Assembly: GCF_022879595.1 (NCBI RefSeq)
Contig: NZ_CP084267.1
Span: forward strand, 62,001-126,000
Length of the DNA stretch: 64,000 nt
Origin: Caballeronia sp. Lep1P3
Lineage (GTDB): Bacteria; Pseudomonadota; Gammaproteobacteria; Burkholderiales; Burkholderiaceae
Direction: 5' to 3'
Shown here: positions 50,263-58,317 of the stretch, piece after piece
Numbering within the stretch: the first letter of the stretch is position 1
Layout of the letters: every line of letters starts with the position of its first letter
Made by a program: the position numbers and the translations under genes
The notes under the pieces: generated by a model
Databases searched by the model: none
Told to the model about the DNA's origin: nothing
What the model saw: the letters and a program-made list of their open reading frames with translations, nothing else

Positions 50263-51247
50263 TCACGGCGTAGGCGGCGTGCCGAGTTCGGCGGCGGCCG
50301 TGCGCCCGGCATCGAAGACAATGCGCCGCGTATCCGCATCGTAGCGGCACAGGACGCGCGCGCCTTCCGCGACATCGCCCTTGAGCATCTCCTTCGCGAG
50401 CGCGTTCTCGATCAACTGACGAATCTGCCTGCGCAACTCGCGCGCGCCGAATTCCGGCCCGCGCGCCCGATCACCGGATCGAGATGCCCTTCGCGCGCGA
50501 GCGCCGTCAGATCGCGGCTGAATTTGTCGAGATGCGGCGTGCGCGAAGGCGGCCCATCGCCGCGCGGCGGGCCGCCCGCGCCGACCGTCTGCGTGGCGAG
50601 ACGCCGCAGCGCGTGAGCATCGACGCTCATCTTGCCGAGCAGTTGCCCCGCGAAACTGTCCGGCACTTCCGACAAGCCGATCAGCAGATGCTCCGGCCCG
50701 ACATAGCTGTGCCGAAGCTGCCGCGACGCGATGAACGCGCGGTCGAGCGCGCTTTGAGACGCGGCGACACGCCGATCATGCCGCGCGCGGGCGGCGGCGC
50801 GCCTTCGCGCCGTTCGGCGTTCGCGTCGATGAAACTGCGGATGTCGCGGGCATCGATGCCGATGCTCTTGAGCATCGACTGGATCACCGCGTTGTCGGCG
50901 AGTTCGTAAAGCAGGTGCTCGGTATCCACTTCGGCGCGGCCGAACTGCACGGCGCGTTCCGCGGCGCGCATGAGCATTTCCTTCGCGCCGTCGCTCAGGT
51001 AGCGCTCGAGACCCACGCCTTCGGCACCGGTCGCGCGTTCGGCCGAAACCCGTTCGGCGGGCGCGGCGGGCTGCCCGGCGTCGCCGCTCGCGAACAGCGC
51101 TTCGAACGGCGAAAGCGCGCGCTGGTGCCGCGTGAGCTGCGCATAGTGGAAGTCGCATACGTCCAGGACATGCCGGCGGCCATCGCGCAGCACCGCGAGC
51201 CGCACGGTGGCCGGACGCGCGCCGCATACATCGCACAGATGAGGCAT
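50263..51247 (-). pseudogene. ClpG/ClpK-type disaggregase remnant (frameshift plus deletion of the ATPase core)
   Basis: The leftward frame starts at 51247 with the N1 zinc domain of ClpG/ClpK (MPHLCDVCGARPATVRLAVL, then HVLDVCDFHYAQL) and a double Clp N-domain (DGAKEMLMRAAERAVQFGRA, VDTEHLLYEL). Near 50755 the match moves to another frame (SALDRAFIASRQLRHSYVGP, EHLLIGLSEV), consistent with a 1-base deletion. It reaches ALAREGHLDPVIGR, just before where Walker A of ATPase domain 1 should start. Directly after this the sequence switches again to the C-terminal end of the protein (FGARELRRQIRQLIENALAK, ending ELGTPPTP at 50263). Both ATPase domains, roughly 550-600 residues, are missing. The gene is dead. 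Confidence 0.85.
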
Positions 51248-51522
51248 CGTCGAGTCTTCCTTTCGATGACGGTGACTCGTCAAGGCGTGCAACCGTCATA
51301 CCCGCATGCCGCATGCGCGTTTATCACGACGCGCCGCGTTGCGTCTGACTTTTAGGCCGAACGAATGTGCGGAATCCCACACTCGCGCGTCCGGTGGCGT
51401 TGCTACCATCGTCGCGCCTGCTCGGACGTCGATGTTCGCGCCTCAGTTGCCGGTTGGATGGCAGCGGCTCACCACCGTCAGCGGCCATGACGACATAACA
51501 ATCGACGCAGTCCGGAGGATGC
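51248..51522. other. Divergent upstream region between the ClpG remnant and tpsA
   Basis: 275 bases with no gene. It should hold the promoter of the TpsA-like gene; no clear -35/-10 pair was identified. Confidence 0.4.
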
Positions 51523-53868
51523 ATGCATGGCAGTCACGTTTCGTTCGGCACACTCGGCCGTTCCTTGCGGCTTCGCCCGCTCGCGATCATCGTGCCGCTT
51601 CTCGCGGGTTTTTCCTCCGCGCATGCCGCGCCGCCGCTGCCCAAGGGCGGGCAGTTCGCGGCGGGCAGCGGATCGATCAGCGGCGGCGCTCAGTCGCTCG
51701 TCATCGATCAGACATCGACGCGCGGCGTCATCGACTGGAAGAGCTTTTCCATCGGCAGCGGCCGTCAGGTGACGTTCAACAACGGCAGCGGTGCGACGCT
51801 CAATCGCGTGACGGGCGGCGATCCGTCGACGATTCTCGGCCACCTGAGCGCAACCGGCAGCGTCTACCTCATCAATCCGCAAGGCGTGCTCGTCGGGCCG
51901 GGCGGCGTGGTCGCGACGGGCGGGCGCTTCGTCGCGTCGTCACTCGACGTGACGAACGACGCCTTCATGAACGGCGGCGCGCTCACGCTGGCAGGCGACG
52001 GCCGTGGCGTCGTGGTGAATCTCGGCAAGATCGGATCGAGCGGCGGCGACGTGTTTCTCGTCTCGCGCACGGCGGTGGTCAACGGCGGCAGCATCGACGC
52101 GCCGAAGGGTTCCGCCGAACTCGCGACGGGCGCGCAAGTCCTGCTGCACGATGCATCGGGCGCGCAGCAAGTTTTCGTGCAGACGGGCAGCGGCGGCGCG
52201 GTCGTGAACGCGGGCGCGATCCGCGCAGCGCAGGCGAGCCTCCAGGCCGCCGATGGCAACGTCTACGCGCTCGCGGGCAACAGCGCGGCGATCCGCGCGA
52301 CCGGCACGGCGACGCGCGACGGCCATGTGTGGCTCGTCGCGGACGCGGGATCGGTGCACGCGAACGGCCAGATCGCAGCGGCGAACGCGAATGGCAGCGG
52401 CGGCAGCGTCGAGACGCGCGCGAAGTCGCTCGATGTCGCGGGCGCGGACGTGCGGGCGGGCCAATGGACGCTCGCCGCGCCGACCTTCACCATCGACGGC
52501 GCGACGGCGACCGCGCTCTCGCGCAGCCTCGGCAACGGCACGTCCGTCGATGCGCAATCCGCCGGCGACGTGACGGCGAACGCGAGCGTGCGATGGAACG
52601 GCAACGCGTCGCTCACGTTCGGCGCGGCGCACGACGTGACGATCGCGCCGGGATCGGCCATCGCGAACACGGGCGGCGGCAATCTCACCCTGCGCGCGGA
52701 TGCCAACGGCATCGACAACGGCGGCAGCGTGACGAATCGCGGCGTCATCGACTGGTCGAAGAGCACGGGCATCGTCAGCGCGCTGTACGACATGAACGGC
52801 ACTTACGCGCCCGGCACGCTGCTCACGCACGCCGGATGGACCGCCGCGCCGTACAGCGGGCAAGTCTCGCAAGTCACCGCGTACAAGCTCGCCAACACGC
52901 TAGCCGACCTCGGCCAGGTTTCGCAGAACCTCGCGGGCAACTACGCGCTCGGCCGCGACATCGACGCCAGCGCGACGGCCTATCCGAACGCGTTCGCGCC
53001 CATCGGCGCGACGCCCGGCACGCCGTTCACCGGCCAGTTCGACGGCTTCGGCCATACCATCGACAAGCTCTCCGTCACCGATACGTCGTCGTCCGGCTAT
53101 GTCGGCATGTTCGGCGTGATCGGATCGGCCGGCGTGGTGCGCAACATCGCGCTGACGAACGGCGCGAGCAGCGGCGTCGACTTCGCCGCGTTCGGCCTGC
53201 TCGCGGGGCAGAACGACGGCCTGATCGCGCATGCGTCGAGTTCCGGCGAAGTCACGGCGGGCGGCTTCGGCAGCATGGGCAACGGCGGGCTCGTCGGCGT
53301 GAACAACGGCAGGATCGAACGCTCGTCGAGCAGCGCGGACGTGGGCTATCAGGGCGGGTCGGGCGGGCTCGCGGGCGTCAATACGGGCACCATCGCGCAA
53401 TCGTATGCGACGGGCAGCATGGGCGGCGGATCGCACGGATCGGCGGGCGGTCTCGTCGCGTATAACGCCGGCCACATCACTCAGTCGTATGCGACGGGCA
53501 GCACGAGCGCGCTGAGCGGCGATGCGGGCCTCGTCTACGACAACGCCAGCACCGGCGTGATCGACCAGTCGTTCGCGGTGGGGCAAGTCGGCGGCGGCCA
53601 GCCGCCCGGCTCGCCGTATGGCGGCATCGTCGCGATCAACGAAGGCACCGTCGGCAGCGACGTCTACTGGAACCGTCAGACGACGACGCGCACGAGCGCT
53701 GCGGGCAGCGACTTCGGCGGCACCGCGCCGCCCGATGCCAACGGGCTTTCGACCGCGCAGATGGGCGCGCAGGCGAGCTTCGCGTCGTGGAACTTCGGCG
53801 CGGGCGGCGCATGGGCGATGCCGGCCGGCGCGACGCATCCGGTCCTTCAGTGGCAGCAGCAGCGTTGA
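51523..53868 (+). CDS. TpsA-like filamentous-haemagglutinin-domain exoprotein with GLUG repeats
   Basis: This 781-residue protein has a signal peptide (about 1-36, ending SSAHA), a TPS/haemagglutination-activity domain (about 38-160; GGAQSLVIDQTSTRGVIDWK, SFSIGSG, TGSVYLINPQGVLVGPGG), beta-helix-like repeats and a C-terminal block with GLUG-type repeats (GGLAGVNTGTIAQSYATGS, GGLVAYNAGHITQSYATGS). It is probably secreted by the TpsB protein encoded convergently 13 bases after its stop, and serves in adhesion or aggregation (inference). It lacks the ESPR leader of the other exoprotein. GGAGG lies 4 bases before the ATG at 51523; the spacing is short. Confidence 0.85.
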   Translation: MHGSHVSFGTLGRSLRLRPLAIIVPLLAGFSSAHAAPPLPKGGQFAAGSGSISGGAQSLVIDQTSTRGVIDWKSFSIGSGRQVTFNNGSGATLNRVTGGDPSTILGHLSATGSVYLINPQGVLVGPGGVVATGGRFVASSLDVTNDAFMNGGALTLAGDGRGVVVNLGKIGSSGGDVFLVSRTAVVNGGSIDAPKGSAELATGAQVLLHDASGAQQVFVQTGSGGAVVNAGAIRAAQASLQAADGNVYALAGNSAAIRATGTATRDGHVWLVADAGSVHANGQIAAANANGSGGSVETRAKSLDVAGADVRAGQWTLAAPTFTIDGATATALSRSLGNGTSVDAQSAGDVTANASVRWNGNASLTFGAAHDVTIAPGSAIANTGGGNLTLRADANGIDNGGSVTNRGVIDWSKSTGIVSALYDMNGTYAPGTLLTHAGWTAAPYSGQVSQVTAYKLANTLADLGQVSQNLAGNYALGRDIDASATAYPNAFAPIGATPGTPFTGQFDGFGHTIDKLSVTDTSSSGYVGMFGVIGSAGVVRNIALTNGASSGVDFAAFGLLAGQNDGLIAHASSSGEVTAGGFGSMGNGGLVGVNNGRIERSSSSADVGYQGGSGGLAGVNTGTIAQSYATGSMGGGSHGSAGGLVAYNAGHITQSYATGSTSALSGDAGLVYDNASTGVIDQSFAVGQVGGGQPPGSPYGGIVAINEGTVGSDVYWNRQTTTRTSAAGSDFGGTAPPDANGLSTAQMGAQASFASWNFGAGGAWAMPAGATHPVLQWQQQR

Positions 53869-53881
53869 GACCGGGCGCGGC

Positions 53882-55660
53882 CTAGCTCCCGATCACGACG
53901 AATACCTGCCCCAGCGGCGCCTTCGACCCGTTCGGCGTCACCGCCTTCAACGGGAATCCGAAGGTGCCGCGCACGCTCACGAAGCGCCCCATCTGGAAGC
54001 GGACGCCCGCGCCGACGCTCGCGAGCGACGCGTCGTTGATCTCGCCCGCCTGCGGGATGCGGTTCCACGCGTGGCCCGCATCGAAGAAAACGAACGGCTG
54101 CATCGCCGCGACGCCGAGCGCGATGGCGGGCGAGCGCAGTTCCGTCTGCACGTTCCAGCCGCGATCGCCCTGCGCCGCATACGGTTCGTAGCCCCGCACG
54201 GTGGCGTCGCCGCCAAGCCCGAGTTCTTCGCTCGGCAAAAGCGTGTTGCCGGTCCACTGAAACAATCCCCGCGCCGATAGCGAGAAGCCCGAGCCGCCGA
54301 GTGCGAGATCGCGCTGCGCCGACAGTTGCAGATATTGATAACGCGGCTTCGCGCCGAGACGCGCGGAATCGAAGGCTTCGTCGCTGTTGCTGCCGTCGAG
54401 ATGGCCGGGGCTCGCATAGAGCGACGCGTTCAGATGCGTTTCGCCGGATGCGTCGGTGTTGGTGAGATCGTAGGCGAGCACGAACTGGTGAATGTGCGTG
54501 TTCGCGTTGAACACCTGAAAGCCGCCGAATTCGAGGTTGTTGTTCGAGCGCTTGAAGTCGTAGCCGAGCTGAATCTGCTGCTCCCACGCGCCCGCGCGGT
54601 CGAGCGGCGGAAGACGGCGGTCGTAACGCAGGCTCAGTTGCGAACTGAGGCCGGTCTGCCCGTAACTGTCCGGCAGGCGCGGCGTGCTTTGCGCGAACAC
54701 GCCGAACAGTTCGACGCGGTCCATCCACGGCAGCGGCGCGGTCATGTTGAACGCGTGCGCGATGAAACGCGCGCGGTCGGGCCTGCCTTCAATGGCGGGA
54801 TTGCCGGAGACGAGGTCGTTGCTCGCCGTCATCTGGTAGCCGATGCGCGCATCCGCGCCGAAAAGATTGCCGTAGTCGAAGCCCGCGAGGATGCGGTCGC
54901 GGCCGAGCGCGCGCACGCCGTCGTTGTTGTAGCCGCCGTACACGCGCAGCGGCAGGCGGTCTTCGGTCTGCAGGACGACATCGGTGGTGTTCTGCGCGGC
55001 GCCCGGCGCGTAGATGACATCGACGCGGCGATACGGATTCGCGTTGAGCAGCGCGAGACCGGACGCGACATCGGCCTCGCGGATCGGCTCGCCGGCTGCA
55101 AGCGGCATCTCGCGCGCGAGCAGCGCATCGGAGAAATAGCGGTTGCCCTTCGCGATCACGCGCCCCGCGCGGAACTCGGCGACGTCGATCGTGACCACGC
55201 CCTCGCTCACGTCCTGCTCGGGCACGTAGACATCGACGAGCGGCTGGCCCGCGTCGCGATACCGCTGGACGACGGCGCGGCGGATTTCGGCGAGGCGCGC
55301 GAAGGTGAGCGGCCGATTCAGATCGGCGGTGAACGACGCGAGGAATGCGGCATCGAGCAGCGGAAGGCTCGCTGACGTAATCGCGTCGGCGGCGGCGGAT
55401 TGTCGTTGATCGGCGAACGTGGCGGCGGCACCGGCGCGTGCGAACGCGATGCCGCGCAGCGCCGCCACCGCGACGGCCTGCGAGTCGTCGCGCGGTTCGG
55501 ACGGCGGCGCGTCCGCCTGCGGACGCGCGGCGGCGGGCGGCGCAATCGGCGCGACATCGCGATAGGACTGCGCCGCTGCATCGCCGATCGCTAGCGATGC
55601 AGCCGCCGCCATCGCGACAAAGGACGCGGCGCGCCGCATCCGAGCGAGGACTCGCGTCAT
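53882..55660 (-). CDS. TpsB-family outer-membrane transporter (ShlB/FhaC/HecB)
   Basis: This 592-residue outer-membrane protein exports the TPS exoprotein. It has a signal peptide (about 1-30), a proline-rich linker (about 36-60), POTRA domains (about 85-250; LTFARLAEIRRAVVQRYRDA, EGVVTIDVAEFRAGRVIAKG, YRRVDVIYAPGAAQNTTDVV) and a C-terminal barrel with the VRGYEPYAAQGDRGW motif. It ends VFVVIGS rather than the usual aromatic. The start at 55660 has no clear ribosome-binding site; ATG 55639 is an alternative. It converges with tpsA instead of preceding it in an operon, which is unusual. Confidence 0.9.
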   Translation of the reverse strand: MTRVLARMRRAASFVAMAAAASLAIGDAAAQSYRDVAPIAPPAAARPQADAPPSEPRDDSQAVAVAALRGIAFARAGAAATFADQRQSAAADAITSASLPLLDAAFLASFTADLNRPLTFARLAEIRRAVVQRYRDAGQPLVDVYVPEQDVSEGVVTIDVAEFRAGRVIAKGNRYFSDALLAREMPLAAGEPIREADVASGLALLNANPYRRVDVIYAPGAAQNTTDVVLQTEDRLPLRVYGGYNNDGVRALGRDRILAGFDYGNLFGADARIGYQMTASNDLVSGNPAIEGRPDRARFIAHAFNMTAPLPWMDRVELFGVFAQSTPRLPDSYGQTGLSSQLSLRYDRRLPPLDRAGAWEQQIQLGYDFKRSNNNLEFGGFQVFNANTHIHQFVLAYDLTNTDASGETHLNASLYASPGHLDGSNSDEAFDSARLGAKPRYQYLQLSAQRDLALGGSGFSLSARGLFQWTGNTLLPSEELGLGGDATVRGYEPYAAQGDRGWNVQTELRSPAIALGVAAMQPFVFFDAGHAWNRIPQAGEINDASLASVGAGVRFQMGRFVSVRGTFGFPLKAVTPNGSKAPLGQVFVVIGS

Positions 55661-55791
55661 GCGCGGCGCGTGCGCGTTCTCACGTCGACTTCTCCGGTGC
55701 GGTTTGATGTTGGCCGCCGACTATATCGCGCCGGCGACGAACGCGCGCGCGCGCACCGAGCCGCACCGAGCCGCACGAAGCCGCGACGCGC

Positions 55792-56961
55792 TCAGGGCTT
55801 GAGCACGACCTTGATGCAGCCGTCTTCCTTGTCGCGGAACGTCTTGTACATCTGCGCGCCGTCCGCGAGCGACACCGTGTGCGTGATGACGAACGACGGA
55901 TCAATCTGGCCTTCCTGAATGCGCTTCAGAAGATCGTCGGTCCAGCGCCGCACGTGCGTCTGCCCCATGCGCCAGGTGAGACCCTTGTTCATCGAAGCGC
56001 CGAACGGAATCTTGTCGATGAGTCCGCCATACACGCCTGGCACCGACAGCGTTCCCGCCGGACGGCACACGTAGATCATTTCGCGCAGCACGTGCGGGCG
56101 GTCCGTCTCCAGCATCACGGCCTGCTTCGCGCGGTCGTAAATGGCGTCGATCGAGCGCGTCGCATGCGATTCCATGCCGACCGCGTCGATGCATTTCTCC
56201 GGCCCCTTGCCCTGCGTGAGATCGCGCAGGCGTTCGAGCACGCTTTCTTCCTTGAAGTTGATCGGAATCGCGCCGCCCGCGCGCGCCATCGCGAGACGTT
56301 CGGGCACATGGTCGATCACGATCACCTGCTTCGCGCCGAGCAGAACGGCGCTGCGAATCGCCATCTGGCCGACCGGCCCCGCGCCCCAGATCGCGACCGT
56401 GTCCGTCGGCTCGATGTCGCATTGCACGGCCGCCTGCCAGCCGGTCGGGAAGATGTCGCCGAGAAAGAGCACTTGCTCGTCCGTGAGGCCGTCCGGAATC
56501 TTGACGTGCGTCTGGTCGGCGAACGGCACGCGCACGTATTCGGCCTGCCCGCCGGGATAGCCGCCCGTCAGATGCGTGTAGCCGAAGAGTCCCGCTGTCG
56601 TGTGGCCGAAGACTTTGTCCGCGACATCCTTGTTGCGGTTGCTGCGCTCGCACACGGAGAAGTTACCGCGCCGGCACTGATCGCATTCGCCGCAGGTGAT
56701 GGTGAACGGCACGACGATGCGGTCGCCCTTTTTCAGCGCGCTGTTGCCGCTGCCCACTTCCACCACTTCGCCCATGAACTCGTGGCCCATGATGTCGCCG
56801 GATTCCATGCCAGGCATGAAGCCGTCGAACAGATGCAGGTCCGATCCGCAAATCGCACACGTCGATACCTTGATGATGGCATCGCGCGGATGCTCGATGA
56901 CCGGATCCGGAACCGTCTCGTACCGGATGTCCTTCTTGCCTTGCCAAATCAGCGCTTTCAT
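55792..56961 (-). CDS. Zinc-dependent alcohol dehydrogenase (formaldehyde-dehydrogenase-like)
   Basis: This 389-residue enzyme has the catalytic-zinc ligand region [13 protein letters not shown] with [12 protein letters not shown], structural-zinc cysteines [16 protein letters not shown] and the NAD-binding [20 protein letters not shown]. The long insert and the motif [20 protein letters not shown] place it near glutathione-independent formaldehyde and related dehydrogenases. It oxidises an alcohol or aldehyde with NAD(P); the substrate is not known. GGAGG lies 7 bases before the ATG at 56961. It diverges from the manganese catalase (296 bases between), which suggests shared stress control (inference). 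Confidence 0.9.
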   Translation of the reverse strand: MKALIWQGKKDIRYETVPDPVIEHPRDAIIKVSTCAICGSDLHLFDGFMPGMESGDIMGHEFMGEVVEVGSGNSALKKGDRIVVPFTITCGECDQCRRGNFSVCERSNRNKDVADKVFGHTTAGLFGYTHLTGGYPGGQAEYVRVPFADQTHVKIPDGLTDEQVLFLGDIFPTGWQAAVQCDIEPTDTVAIWGAGPVGQMAIRSAVLLGAKQVIVIDHVPERLAMARAGGAIPINFKEESVLERLRDLTQGKGPEKCIDAVGMESHATRSIDAIYDRAKQAVMLETDRPHVLREMIYVCRPAGTLSVPGVYGGLIDKIPFGASMNKGLTWRMGQTHVRRWTDDLLKRIQEGQIDPSFVITHTVSLADGAQMYKTFRDKEDGCIKVVLKP

Positions 56962-57257
56962 TGCTTGCCTCCAGCGGGAGTGAGGGGTCGTGTCGCGCGT
57001 CGTACCGGTCGGCAGTGAGAGGCGGCGACCGTAGGCCGCTTCCAGCAACGCGCGTTCCCTCGGCAGCTTGCCGACCCCGCTCGCGCGAATGCGCCCCTAT
57101 CGCCGCGATTGGAAAAATCCAACGGCGCGGCATGCGGTTGGGAATACCCAGTGCTTACCACTTCATTGCGCCCATCCGGGCCATGAGCCTGGGACGCCCG
57201 ATGGCGCTTCCCCACATCGCTTGTTGAACTTCCGCACTCTCATCGAAGGAGCCTGCC

Positions 57258-58127
57258 ATGTTCGTACACAACAAACGCCTGCAATACACCGTGCGCGTCT
57301 CCGCGCCGAATCCCGGTCTCGCCAATCTGATGCTCGAGCAGTTCGGCGGACCGCAGGGCGAGCTTGCCGCCGCCATGCGCTATTTCACGCAAGCTGTTAC
57401 CGAAGACGATCCGGGCCGCAAGGACATGCTGTTTGATATCGCGACCGAAGAGCTGAGTCATCTGGAGATCATCGGCAATATCGTCGCGATGCTGAACAAG
57501 GGCGCGAAGGGCGCGCTCGCGGAAGCGGTCGAACAGGAAGCCGAGCTTTACCGTTCGATGACCGGCAACGGCAACGACTCGCACACCACCGCAATCCTGT
57601 ATGGCGCCGGCACGCCGCTCACCAACTCGGCGGGCGTGCCGTGGACCGCGGCTTACATCGACACCATCGGCGAGCCGACTGCCGACTTGCGCTCGAACAT
57701 CGCGGCGGAAGCGCGCGCGAAGATCGTCTATGAGCGTCTTATCAACGTGACCGACGACGCCGGCATCAAGGACGCGCTCGGCTTTCTGATGACGCGCGAG
57801 ATCGCGCACCAGAAGTCGTTCGAAAAGGCGCTGCATTCGATTCAGCCGAACTTTCCGCAAGGCAAGCTGCCGGGCAAGCCGGAGTTCGCGAGCGTGTACT
57901 TCAACATGTCGCAGGGCCAGGACATGCGCGGGCCGTGGAACGAAGGCGGCGACTGGGAATATGTCGAAGCGCCGCAACCGGCAGTCGATGGCGGCGACGG
58001 CACCGCGAGCGTGAACGTCACCGAAGTGGAGAAGGATGCGCTCACCAACATGGCGACGCGCACCGCTTCCGACCCGACCGCCGATCCGGTCACGGGCGCG
58101 GATCTCGGCTCCGGCAAGGCGGTTTAA
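57258..58127 (+). CDS. Manganese catalase
   Basis: This 289-residue enzyme breaks down hydrogen peroxide with a dimanganese centre. The metal ligands lie in a four-helix bundle: GELAAAMRYFTQAVTEDDP, DIATEELSHLEIIGNIVAML (Glu and His), AEARAKIVYERLI and MTREIAHQKSFEKAL (Glu and His). The C-terminal tail (about 230-289) is low in structure and rich in Asp, Thr and Ala. AAGGAG lies 7 bases before the ATG at 57258. It is divergent from the zinc alcohol dehydrogenase. Confidence 0.93.
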   Translation: MFVHNKRLQYTVRVSAPNPGLANLMLEQFGGPQGELAAAMRYFTQAVTEDDPGRKDMLFDIATEELSHLEIIGNIVAMLNKGAKGALAEAVEQEAELYRSMTGNGNDSHTTAILYGAGTPLTNSAGVPWTAAYIDTIGEPTADLRSNIAAEARAKIVYERLINVTDDAGIKDALGFLMTREIAHQKSFEKALHSIQPNFPQGKLPGKPEFASVYFNMSQGQDMRGPWNEGGDWEYVEAPQPAVDGGDGTASVNVTEVEKDALTNMATRTASDPTADPVTGADLGSGKAV

Positions 58128-58317
58128 GCGCGCCCGTTTCTCCGTCAGCCTTCTTGGTCTGCATCGGTCCTCGGCCTTTCATGAATAGGCCGATGGACCG
58201 ATTCGCTCCATCGTCGCCAAGCACGATTTTTCTTCGCGCGGACGCCGTCGAATTCGTGCACACCTCGACGTTCGCCGTGCGTACCGAATCGCGCGACGCC
58301 GCTTCTCTCACACGACG

